DNA from: Streptomyces sp. DH37
GTDB taxonomy: Bacteria > Actinomycetota > Actinomycetes > Streptomycetales > Streptomycetaceae
NCBI RefSeq assembly: GCF_029813835.1
Contig: NZ_JARVKV010000050.1
Coordinates: forward strand, 1-51,491
Length of the DNA: 51,491 nt
Direction of reading: 5' to 3'
Made by a program: the position numbers and the translations under genes. This document shows, piece by piece, positions 8,220-15,592 of the stretch. Within the stretch, counting starts at the first letter, position 1. Each line of letters starts with the position of its first letter. The notes under the pieces were generated by a model that saw nothing but the letters and a program-made list of their open reading frames with translations, searched no databases and had not been told where the DNA came from.

Positions 8220-8304
8220 CCGCCCCTCCCTCCGTTTCTCCCACCGCCCCTCCCTCCGTTTTCTCCCTCCGCCCCTTCCTCCGTTTTCTCCCTCCGCCCC
8301 TCCC
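8220..8304. repeat. 24-25 bp pyrimidine-rich tandem repeat
   Basis: Three near-identical units (8220-8243, 8244-8268, 8269-8293) and a partial fourth (8294-8304) form an almost pure C/T tract on the plus strand. It fills the gap between two converging genes. It may act in transcription termination from either side or simply be a slippage-prone minisatellite. Confidence 0.9.
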
Positions 8305-8320
8305 GGTACGGCCGCGCCCG

Positions 8321-10915
8321 TCAGCGCATCCGGCCCACCGCCCGGCGCAGCCGCCGGGCGTCCCGCAGCCGCCGCTCGTACGTCGCCCCGGCGGCCAGGA
8401 GCAGCACGCCCGCGGCGGCCGGCGGCGCCCAGCGGGGGAGGAGGCCGGCCACCTGGACGACGTAGGGCGCCAGTTCGTGCACGGCGACCAGCGCGGCGGT
8501 GCCCCCGCCCAGCAGCAGCGGGGCCTTCAGCCGCAGCCGCGCGCCCAGCACGGTCAGGACCAGCGCGGCGGTGCCCAGCAGCAGCGGGCGCGGCCAGTGC
8601 GGGTCCACCCAGGCCGCCGCCAGGCTCGGCACCAGCGTCGTCGCCAGCCCGGGGCCGTACGCCGCCCAGGAGGAGACGTCCGGCCGGATCCGGTGCAGAT
8701 GGCCGACGACCAGCGCGGGGACGGTGACCGGCAGGGTGTACGCCTCCGGGGAGGTCACCTCCCAGCTCCCCAGCCGCACCCACCAGGCCAGCACCAGCAG
8801 CGCGACCCCCGCGTACACCGCGACCGGCCGGCGCTCCGGGCGCAGCGCCACCCCGCCCGCGGCCACGCCGCACAGGGCGAGCGCCAGGGAGAGCGCGGCG
8901 GGCTCCGCCACGGCCAGGACCACGGCCACGGCGGCGACGGCGTACCCGGCGCACTCCACCGGGAGCCCGGCCGGACGCGTCCGCAGCCGGGCCGCCACCG
9001 GCGCCGTGGCGACCGCGACGCCCAGCACCGCGAACGCCGCCCCGTGGGAGGGGAGGCCGAGGGCCAGGGACGCGGCGGCCGCGAGCGCGGCCGTCCACAG
9101 CACCGCCGCCACGGCCGCCGCCGGACCCGTCACCGCCGTGGCGCGCGCGGCCGCCGCCGTGGCGGCGAAGACCGCGGCCAGCGCCGCCGACACGGCCACC
9201 GTCATCGCCGGTTCGGCCAGGGACCAGCCGCTCACCGACACGGCCAGCACGAGCGCGGTTCCCCGCGCCGTGACCCCGGTGGCCCTCCCCGGCGCGGACG
9301 ACCCCGCCCGCGCCGCGCCCACCGGGACGGCGAGCAGCAGCGCCACCAGGGCCACCAGCAGCACCACGGCCACCCGGTAGCGCAGGTCCAGCACCACCGG
9401 CAGGACGGCCGCCGTCGCGCCCGCCGGCACCAGCGCGCCCGCCGCGGCCCGCGCGCGCCACACCCGCGGCACCCGTGCCACCCGTGCCACCGGGTCCCGG
9501 CCGACCGCGGCCAGGGCCACCGCCAGCGCGCCCAGCACCGCGGGCAGCGCCATCCCGTACGACCACTCCAGCCCCGGCGAGACCGCCGCCCGGGCGCCCT
9601 GCGGCGCACCGTCCCACGCCCGGACCGTCCAGCCGAGCGGCCCCAGCACCAGGTGGGCCACGGCGGGCAGCGCCCACAGCGCGGCGCCGGCGCACACCGC
9701 CGCGGAGGCCGACCGCAGACCCGCCGCCACGGACGCGCCCACCGCCGGAACCACCGCCGGGACCGCCGCCAGCGCCATGGCGCACAGCACGAAGCCGAGC
9801 ACCGGCCACCCCGGCTCCGGCAGCACACCCGTCGCCCGCAGCGCGCCGCCGCCCGCCACCAGCACGGCCAGCCCCGCCACCGCGGCCGGCGCCACGGCCA
9901 CCGCCGCCGTGCCCGCGCGCCCGGCGAGGCGGCGGGCCGCGTACAGCAGCACCGCCGCGGCCGCCGCGAGCAGCGCCGCCGCGTGCGCCGACCGGGCCCA
10001 CCCCGAGGCCGTCAGGGCCAGCAGAGCGGCCGTCAGCAGTCCCGGGGCGCCCAGCGCGCACCCCGCCGCGAGAGCCGTCACCGCCACCGGCCGGCGCCCG
10101 CGCCCGGCACACCACAGGGCCACCGCCGCGTCGCCGGCCGCCGTCGCCAGCAGCGCCCAGGAGAACGCGTACGGGCCGCCCCCGGCGCTCAGCGCCCAGA
10201 GCGGCAGCGGGAGTTGGGCGAGGCACACGGCGGCGGGCAGCGGGCCCCGCAGCCGCGGCAGCGCGGACCCGTACCCCGCCCAGAGCGCGGCGACCACCGC
10301 CGCCGCCACCGCCGCGTAACCGGGGCCGCCGGTGTCCGGCAGCGCGACCCGGTGCAGCGCGTACGCGTCGAGCAGCAGCAGGACCAGCCCCAGGGCCGCC
10401 ACGGCCTCGGCCGTCGCGGCCAGTCCGCGGCGCAGCAGCGCCACGGGCACGGCCGAGGCCAGCAGCGTCAGCGCGCCCAGCACCGCCGCGCGGCCCCCGA
10501 TGCCCAGCCGGCCCCAGCTCACCAGCGTGAAGGCGGCCACCGCCACCGCCAGCAGCACTCCGCCGAGGGCCAGCAGCACGTTCCGGGCGGCGGGTGGCGC
10601 GGTGGGCGGCGCGGTGGGGGGCGGGCCCGGTACGGCCGGCGGGGCCGGCGGGGCGGAGGCGCTCGGCACGGGGCCCGGCGGGCCGGCGGGCCCGGGGGCC
10701 GGCGCACGCAGCCCGGCCAGCAACTCCCAGCGCCGGGAGAGCAGTTCGGCGCGCCGGGCGTCCAGCCGCCACAGCTCCGCGTCGATCTCCCGCACCCGCT
10801 CCGGCACCGGGCCGGTGAGCGGCAGCGCGCACCGGGGACAGACCGCCCCCGGACCGCCGGAGGGGAGTGGCAGTGAACAGCCGGGGCAGTAGGCAGGCGG
10901 TGGAACGTTCGGCAT
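8321..10915 (-). CDS. Large multipass membrane protein with N-terminal zinc ribbon (SCO7613 C-terminal-domain type)
   Basis: This 864-residue protein starts with a four-cysteine zinc-ribbon (C10, C13, C26, C29), a predicted helical hairpin (EIDAELWRLDARRAELLSRR), a proline-rich linker, then more than twenty hydrophobic segments made largely of A, L, V and G to the C-terminus. I recall the family name SCO7613 C-terminal-domain membrane protein; its function is unknown. The in-frame start at 10951 would add 12 residues; neither start has a clear ribosome site, and the downstream one gives the tidier zinc-ribbon N-terminus. It is divergent from the SRPBCC gene and shares a dyad-bearing promoter region with it. 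An alternative function as a flippase or polysaccharide polymerase is possible but unsupported. Confidence 0.78.
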   Translation of the reverse strand: MPNVPPPAYCPGCSLPLPSGGPGAVCPRCALPLTGPVPERVREIDAELWRLDARRAELLSRRWELLAGLRAPAPGPAGPPGPVPSASAPPAPPAVPGPPPTAPPTAPPAARNVLLALGGVLLAVAVAAFTLVSWGRLGIGGRAAVLGALTLLASAVPVALLRRGLAATAEAVAALGLVLLLLDAYALHRVALPDTGGPGYAAVAAAVVAALWAGYGSALPRLRGPLPAAVCLAQLPLPLWALSAGGGPYAFSWALLATAAGDAAVALWCAGRGRRPVAVTALAAGCALGAPGLLTAALLALTASGWARSAHAAALLAAAAAVLLYAARRLAGRAGTAAVAVAPAAVAGLAVLVAGGGALRATGVLPEPGWPVLGFVLCAMALAAVPAVVPAVGASVAAGLRSASAAVCAGAALWALPAVAHLVLGPLGWTVRAWDGAPQGARAAVSPGLEWSYGMALPAVLGALAVALAAVGRDPVARVARVPRVWRARAAAGALVPAGATAAVLPVVLDLRYRVAVVLLVALVALLLAVPVGAARAGSSAPGRATGVTARGTALVLAVSVSGWSLAEPAMTVAVSAALAAVFAATAAAARATAVTGPAAAVAAVLWTAALAAAASLALGLPSHGAAFAVLGVAVATAPVAARLRTRPAGLPVECAGYAVAAVAVVLAVAEPAALSLALALCGVAAGGVALRPERRPVAVYAGVALLVLAWWVRLGSWEVTSPEAYTLPVTVPALVVGHLHRIRPDVSSWAAYGPGLATTLVPSLAAAWVDPHWPRPLLLGTAALVLTVLGARLRLKAPLLLGGGTAALVAVHELAPYVVQVAGLLPRWAPPAAAGVLLLAAGATYERRLRDARRLRRAVGRMR

Positions 10916-10955
10916 GCGCGGAGTGTGGCGCGCACGAGGGCGAGCGGACATGCGC

Positions 10956-10985
10956 GGTGGTACTCAGACGCGGCTGAGTACCACC
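10956..10985. promoter_or_regulatory. 12-bp inverted repeat between divergent genes
   Basis: GGTGGTACTCAG (10956-10967) and its exact reverse complement CTGAGTACCACC (10974-10985) flank a 6-bp spacer ACGCGG. The dyad lies between the divergent membrane-protein and SRPBCC genes, suited to one regulator controlling both. No cognate regulator is visible. Confidence 0.7.
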
Positions 10986-11011
10986 CCCGCCCGCGGGGAG
11001 GGCCGGTGACC

Positions 11012-11560
11012 ATGGACTGGAACCGCTACCGCTTCCGCGCCGTCTGGGATCTGGACGCGCCCCCGGAGGAGGTCTACGCGGTCCTGGAGCGGGCGGAGGA
11101 GTACCCCGCCTGGTGGCCGCAGGTGCGCGAGGTCGTCTGGCGGGACGGCGGCGGGCACGGCGGGCCGGCCGGCGCCGCCCGGATCCGCTCCCTGCTCCCG
11201 TACGAGCTACGGATCACCGCCCGGCTCACGCTGCGCGACCCCGCCGCCCGGACCCTGGCGATCGGGATGACCGGGGACCTGGAGGGCTGGGCCCGCTGGA
11301 GGGTCGCACCGCGCGGCGGCCCGCACGGCCCCGCGGCCACCGGCGCCCGCACCGCCGCCTGCACCACCGCCCGCACCGGGGCCCGGGCGGTCTTCGAGCA
11401 GGAGGTGGAGGCCCGCAAGCCCCTCCTGCGGCTGCTGGCGCTCCCCGCCCGCCCGCTGTTCGCGGCCAACCACGCGCTGATGATGCGCGCCGGGCACCGC
11501 GGGCTGCGCCGGCGGCTGCGGGAGGACCGGAAGGGAGGGCGGGGGAAGGGGTTTGGATGA
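11012..11560 (+). CDS. SRPBCC / polyketide cyclase-like protein
   Basis: The 182-residue product has the START/SRPBCC (Bet v 1-like) beginning: a beta strand RYRFRAVWDLDAPPEEVY, a helix, and EYPAWWPQVREVV, the usual signature of polyketide-cyclase-like proteins that bind hydrophobic ligands. The last 40 residues form a basic helix. The ligand is unknown. ATG at 11012 is preceded by GGGGAGGG; a GTG at 11006 in the same frame is equally near the ribosome site and would add two residues. Divergent from the large membrane protein. Confidence 0.82.
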   Translation: MDWNRYRFRAVWDLDAPPEEVYAVLERAEEYPAWWPQVREVVWRDGGGHGGPAGAARIRSLLPYELRITARLTLRDPAARTLAIGMTGDLEGWARWRVAPRGGPHGPAATGARTAACTTARTGARAVFEQEVEARKPLLRLLALPARPLFAANHALMMRAGHRGLRRRLREDRKGGRGKGFG

Positions 11561-11609
11561 ACACCCGCGCTCCCTGTATGGTTCTCGTCGTGCCGCAGGG
11601 CACCGCAGC

Positions 11610-11681
11610 GGGCGATTAGCTCAGCGGGAGAGCGCTTCGTTCACACCGAAGAGGTCACTGGTTCGATCCCAGTATCGCCCA
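11610..11681 (+). tRNA. tRNA-Val (anticodon CAC), copy 2
   Basis: All 72 bases are identical to the copy at 1174-1245, with the same CAC anticodon and no encoded CCA. It lies 49 bases after the SRPBCC gene and is followed by a strong hairpin. Confidence 0.97.
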
Positions 11682-11686
11682 CCGCC

Positions 11687-11723
11687 CGGGAGGCCGGTTC
11701 CGTCCGACGGAACCGGCCTCCCG
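11687..11723 (+). terminator. Hairpin terminator after tRNA-Val copy 2
   Basis: A perfect 15-bp stem (11687-11701 with 11709-11723) with a 7-nt loop begins six bases after the tRNA. Its sequence is unrelated to the hairpin after copy 1. It also lies before the convergent exonuclease stop and may serve both directions. Confidence 0.8.
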
Positions 11724-11752
11724 CGTTCTCCGCCCGCGCCGCCCCGGCCCGC

Positions 11753-12478
11753 TCAGGCCGCCGCCGGGACCTCCGCCCGCAGCGGCCACGCCGGATCGAC
11801 CTCCTCGTCCGACCCCCTGCGCGCGAACCACGCCTGCAGCCCCCGCGCCTGGGCGGCGTGCCAGACCGTCTGGAGGGAGTGCAGTTCGGCCGGGGACAGC
11901 GACGACAGCCGCCGCGCGTGGCGGCGCCCCACCTCCCGTACGACCCCGAGCGCCGCCGTGGCGTCGGCGGCGGCGTCATGGGCCTCGGCCAGCTCCACGC
12001 CGTAGTGCGCGCACAGGGCGGTCAGGGTGCGGCGGCCCTTGCGGTAGCGGTCCAGGTGCTTGTCCAGCACGCGCGGGTCGAGCACGCACGGCGGCGGGGA
12101 CCCGGCGGCGCCGATCAGCGGGGTGTCCCGGTGCCGCCGCGACTCCCGGTCCAGCAGCGTCAGGTCGAACGGCGCGTTCATCACCACCAGCGGCAGCCCC
12201 TCGGCCCACCGCTCCGCCAGCGCCCGCGCGATCTCCCCGACCGCCTCGGCCGGCGGGCGGCCGTGCTCGCGCAGGTGCTCCCCGGTCAGGCCGTGCACCG
12301 CCGACGCCCGCTCCGGCACGGGCACTCCCGGGTCCACCAGCCACCGCACGGCGCGTACCGGCGCCCCCGGGGCCTCCTGCACCACCAGCGCGGCCGAGAC
12401 GATCCGGTCCCGTTCCGGGTCCACCCCCGTGGTCTCGGTGTCGAAGGCGGCGAGCGGCCCCTCGTACCACACCGTCAT
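11753..12478 (-). CDS. 3'-5' exonuclease, DEDDh (DnaQ-like)
   Basis: This 241-residue protein carries the three exonuclease motifs: FDTETTG (D13, E15), NAPFDLTLL near 110-118 and HDAAADA, with the histidine that defines the DEDDh class. Such stand-alone domains proofread or trim DNA or RNA 3' ends; the substrate here is unknown, and it is not fused to a polymerase or helicase. ATG at 12478 gives the family-typical short N-terminus; GGAGGGGG and GAGGAG lie just upstream. It converges on the tRNA-Val and is divergent from thrS. Confidence 0.9.
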   Translation of the reverse strand: MTVWYEGPLAAFDTETTGVDPERDRIVSAALVVQEAPGAPVRAVRWLVDPGVPVPERASAVHGLTGEHLREHGRPPAEAVGEIARALAERWAEGLPLVVMNAPFDLTLLDRESRRHRDTPLIGAAGSPPPCVLDPRVLDKHLDRYRKGRRTLTALCAHYGVELAEAHDAAADATAALGVVREVGRRHARRLSSLSPAELHSLQTVWHAAQARGLQAWFARRGSDEEVDPAWPLRAEVPAAA

Positions 12479-12778
12479 GCTCCTCGTTCCCCCTCCGTGT
12501 CGCTGTGTCGCTCCCGGGACCGTCCCGGCGGCCGCGCGTACGGGCGGCGTACGGCGGCGTGCTGCGGCGTACGGCGGGCGTGCGGCGGCGCGCACGCCCG
12601 TCGCACGGGTTGATACCTCACCGGGCTCGCGGTCAACCCCGGCGCCCCTGGAACGGCCACGGCCGTTTCGCGGCGGGGGCGTCCGGCTCGGTACGATTCA
12701 CGGTGCGCGGCGATCGCCCGCGCCTCGGGGCGGACCCCGAGACGAAGGCCCCGAGACAGCAGCAGTCAGGAGAGACCG
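12479..12778. promoter_or_regulatory. 300-bp divergent region, exonuclease / thrS
   Basis: On the minus strand TTGACC and TATCAA (plus-strand 12631-12636 and 12610-12615) form a possible exonuclease promoter, though the 15-base spacing is short. On the plus strand TACGAT (12692-12697) is a likely thrS -10, giving a leader of about 80 nt. The thrS leader holds a stem CTCGGGG/CCCCGAG (12724-12741) whose 3' half is repeated at 12749-12755. Around 12535-12600 the DNA is made of GCGTACGGCGG-like short repeats. Confidence 0.4.
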
Positions 12779-14758
12779 GTGACGGACGTCCGTGTGATCA
12801 TCCAACGCGATTCCGAGCGGGAAGAGCGCGTGGTGACCACGGGCACCACGGCCGCCGAGCTCTTCGGCGGCGACCGCTCGGTCGTCGCCGCGCGCGTCGG
12901 CGGGCAGCTGAAGGACCTGGCGTACGCCGTCGCCGACGGCGACGAGGTCGAGCCCGTGGAGATCTCCTCCCCGGACGGGCTGGACATCCTGCGGCACTCC
13001 ACCGCGCACGTCATGGCCCAGGCCGTGCAGGACCTCTTCCCCGAGGCCAAGCTCGGCATCGGCCCGCCCGTCAAGGACGGCTTCTACTACGACTTCGACG
13101 TCGCCGAACCGTTCACCCCGGACGACCTCAAGCGCGTCGAGAAGCGGATGCAGGAGATCGTCAAGCGCGGCCAGCGCTTCTCCCGCCGCGTGACCAGTGA
13201 CGAGGAGGCCCGCGAGGAGCTGGCCGGCGAGCCGTACAAGCTGGAGCTGATCGGGCTCAAGGGCAGCGCGGCCGAGGCCGCCGAGGGGGCGTCGGCCGAG
13301 GTCGGCGCGGGCGAGCTGACCATCTACGACAACCTCGACGCCAAGACGGGCGAGCTGTGCTGGAAGGACCTGTGCCGTGGTCCGCACCTGCCCACCACCC
13401 GCAACATCCCGGCCTTCAAGCTGATGCGGTCGGCCGCCGCGTACTGGCGGGGCAGCGAGAAGAACCCGCAGCTCCAGCGGATCTACGGCACCGCCTGGCC
13501 GTCGAAGGACGAGCTGAAGGCGTACCTGGAGTTCCTGGCGGAGGCCGAGAAGCGCGACCACCGCAGGCTCGGCGCCGAGCTGGACCTGTTCTCCATCCCC
13601 GAGGACATCGGCTCCGGCCTGGCCGTCTTCCACCCCAAGGGCGGCATCATCCGCCGCACCATGGAGGACTACTCGCGCAGGCGGCACGAGGAGGCGGGCT
13701 ACGAGTTCGTCTACACCCCGCACGCCACCAAGGGGAAGCTGTTCGAGAAGTCGGGCCACCTGGACTGGTACGCCGACGGCATGTACCCGCCCATGCAGCT
13801 CGACGAGGGCGTGGACTACTACCTCAAGCCCATGAACTGCCCCATGCACAACCTGATCTTCGACGCGCGGGGCCGGTCCTACCGCGAACTGCCGCTGCGG
13901 CTGTTCGAGTTCGGGACCGTGTACCGCTACGAGAAGTCGGGCGTCGTCCACGGCCTGACCAGGGCGCGGGGCTTCACCCAGGACGACGCGCACATCTACT
14001 GCACCAGGGAGCAGATGGCGGACGAGCTCGACTCGCTGCTGACCTTCGTGCTGAACCTGCTGCGCGACTACGGCCTGGAGGACTTCTACCTGGAGCTGTC
14101 CACCAAGGACCCGGAGAAGTACATCGGGACGGACGAGAACTGGGAGGAGGCCACCGAGACCCTGCGCCGGGCCGCCGAGAAGCAGGGCCTGGAGCTGGTC
14201 ATGGACCCGGCCGGCGCCGCCTTCTACGGTCCCAAGATCTCGGTCCAGGCGCGGGACGCCATCGGCCGGACCTGGCAGATGTCGACCATCCAGGTCGACT
14301 TCAACCTCCCCGAGCGCTTCGACCTGGAGTACACCGCCCCCGACGGCTCCCGGCAGCGGCCGGTGATGATCCACCGCGCGCTGTTCGGCTCCATCGAGCG
14401 GTTCTTCGCCGTCCTGCTGGAGCACTACGCGGGCGCCTTCCCGGCCTGGCTGGCCCCGGTCCAGGCGGTCGGCATCCCGATCGGCGACACGCACGTGCCG
14501 TACCTGGAGGAGTTCGCCGCCCGGGCGAAGGCCGCCGGGCTGCGGGTGGAGGTCGACTCCTCCTCGGACCGGATGCAGAAGAAGATCAGGAACGCGCAGA
14601 AGAGCAAGGTGCCGTTCATGGTCATCGCCGGTGACGACGACATGGCCGCCGGCGCGGTGAGCTTCCGCTACCGCGACGGCTCGCAGAAGAACGGCGTGCC
14701 GGTCGACGAGGCGATCGCGGAGATCGCCAAGGCCGTCGAGGACCGCGTCCAGGTCTGA
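12779..14758 (+). CDS. thrS: Threonyl-tRNA synthetase
   Basis: ThrRS attaches threonine to tRNA-Thr in the cytoplasm. The 659-residue protein has an N-terminal TGS domain (about 1-65), the editing domain including the HSTAHVMAQAV metal-binding helix, the class II catalytic core with zinc ligands in MNCPMHN and the following histidines, motif 3 in the IHRALFGSIERF segment, and a C-terminal anticodon-binding domain. Length is normal. The GTG start is preceded by AGGAGAG at proper spacing. It leads the conserved thrS-HIT order also known from mycobacteria. Confidence 0.97.
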   Translation: MTDVRVIIQRDSEREERVVTTGTTAAELFGGDRSVVAARVGGQLKDLAYAVADGDEVEPVEISSPDGLDILRHSTAHVMAQAVQDLFPEAKLGIGPPVKDGFYYDFDVAEPFTPDDLKRVEKRMQEIVKRGQRFSRRVTSDEEAREELAGEPYKLELIGLKGSAAEAAEGASAEVGAGELTIYDNLDAKTGELCWKDLCRGPHLPTTRNIPAFKLMRSAAAYWRGSEKNPQLQRIYGTAWPSKDELKAYLEFLAEAEKRDHRRLGAELDLFSIPEDIGSGLAVFHPKGGIIRRTMEDYSRRRHEEAGYEFVYTPHATKGKLFEKSGHLDWYADGMYPPMQLDEGVDYYLKPMNCPMHNLIFDARGRSYRELPLRLFEFGTVYRYEKSGVVHGLTRARGFTQDDAHIYCTREQMADELDSLLTFVLNLLRDYGLEDFYLELSTKDPEKYIGTDENWEEATETLRRAAEKQGLELVMDPAGAAFYGPKISVQARDAIGRTWQMSTIQVDFNLPERFDLEYTAPDGSRQRPVMIHRALFGSIERFFAVLLEHYAGAFPAWLAPVQAVGIPIGDTHVPYLEEFAARAKAAGLRVEVDSSSDRMQKKIRNAQKSKVPFMVIAGDDDMAAGAVSFRYRDGSQKNGVPVDEAIAEIAKAVEDRVQV

Positions 14759-14796
14759 CCGCCGCGCCCGCCGTCCGTACGGCACCCGGCCCGGTG

Positions 14797-14830
14797 AGGC
14801 CCCCGGAGCGCAGGTGCGCTCCGGGGGCCT
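14797..14830 (+). terminator. Hairpin terminator after thrS
   Basis: A perfect 15-bp stem (14797-14811 with 14816-14830) with loop AGGT lies 38 bases past the thrS stop. Confidence 0.8.
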
Positions 14831-14931
14831 TCGCCCGTCCTCGCGCGGGAGGGCCCGGAGCGTCCGGCGCCGCGGGCCCGCCGGGGCCGCCGGGGGCCGC
14901 CCCGGCGACACGCCGGGGGCCGGTGAAGTCC

Positions 14932-14937
14932 TATGCT
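14932..14937 (+). promoter_or_regulatory. -10 element of a probable leaderless promoter (HIT gene)
   Basis: TATGCT at 14932-14937 precedes the ATG at 14945 by seven bases, the arrangement expected of a leaderless mRNA. No ribosome site is present upstream of the ATG. The -35 is not recognisable. Confidence 0.5.
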
Positions 14938-14944
14938 GGCCCGC

Positions 14945-15496
14945 ATGAGCAGCGAGCCGGAGCAGCAGATCGGAGTGGGGTCGCCGGACGCCTTCCAGCG
15001 CCTGTGGACGCCCCACCGGATGGCCTACATCCAGGGCGAGAACAAGCCGAGCGGCCCGGGCGCCGGTGACGGCTGCCCGTTCTGCACGATCCCGGCGAAG
15101 TCCGACGAGGACGGGCTGGTGATCGCCCGCGGCGAGCGGGTGTACGCGGTGCTCAACCTCTACCCGTACAACGGCGGCCATCTGATGGTCGTGCCCTTCC
15201 GGCACGTCGCCGACTACACCGGCCTCACCGGTGAGGAGACGGCGGAGCTGGCCGACTACACCAAGCGGGCCATGGAGGCGCTGCGCGCGGCCTCCGGGGC
15301 GCAGGGGTTCAACATCGGCATGAACCAGGGCGAGGTCGCGGGCGCCGGGATCGCCGCCCACCTCCACCAGCACATCGTGCCGCGCTGGGGAGGCGACACC
15401 AACTTCATGCCGGTGGTGGGCCACACCAAGGTGCTGCCGCAGCTGCTGGCCGACACCCGGCGGATGCTGGCCGAGAAGTGGCCCTCCGGGGTCTGA
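14945..15496 (+). CDS. HIT family protein, probable diadenosine tetraphosphate phosphorylase
   Basis: The 183-residue protein has the histidine triad HLHQHIV (H139, H141, H143) and the NIGMNQGEVAG strand of the HIT nucleotide-binding fold. A CPFC pair (C44, C47) fits the zinc-binding subgroup to which the mycobacterial Ap4A phosphorylase Rv2613c belongs. It would split Ap4A into ADP and ATP; the orthology rests on order (thrS, HIT, ..., pgsA, acyltransferase, pimA) and motifs. Ap4A is a by-product of aminoacyl-tRNA synthetases, which fits its place beside thrS. Confidence 0.9.
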   Translation: MSSEPEQQIGVGSPDAFQRLWTPHRMAYIQGENKPSGPGAGDGCPFCTIPAKSDEDGLVIARGERVYAVLNLYPYNGGHLMVVPFRHVADYTGLTGEETAELADYTKRAMEALRAASGAQGFNIGMNQGEVAGAGIAAHLHQHIVPRWGGDTNFMPVVGHTKVLPQLLADTRRMLAEKWPSGV

Positions 15497-15505
15497 GCCG
15501 CACAC

Positions 15506-15555
15506 GCCGCGGGGTCCGCACGGCCGGGGAACCGGCGGCCGTACGGACCCCGCGG
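15506..15555. terminator. Bidirectional hairpin between convergent genes
   Basis: A long GC-rich inverted repeat (15506-15525 against roughly 15537-15555, one mismatch) separates the HIT gene from the convergent membrane-protein gene. Confidence 0.7.
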
Positions 15556-15592
15556 CCCTGCTCGTGCCTCCCCGCGGCGGTGCCGGGCGGAC

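Noticed and set aside
8477..10876. Long plus-strand frame opposite the large membrane protein
   Set aside because: Translation is R/H/Q/G-rich without structure, while the minus strand gives a zinc ribbon and regular membrane segments.
1174..11681. tRNA-Val copies as att sites of an integrated element
   Set aside because: There is no integrase, excisionase or replication gene between them, and both copies are complete genes with their own terminators.
12640..12778. T-box riboswitch before thrS
   Set aside because: The leader is about 80 nt and lacks the conserved T-box sequence and specifier stem.
12698..15505. 935-codon minus-strand frame across thrS and the HIT gene
   Set aside because: It crosses two certain genes and a terminator hairpin.
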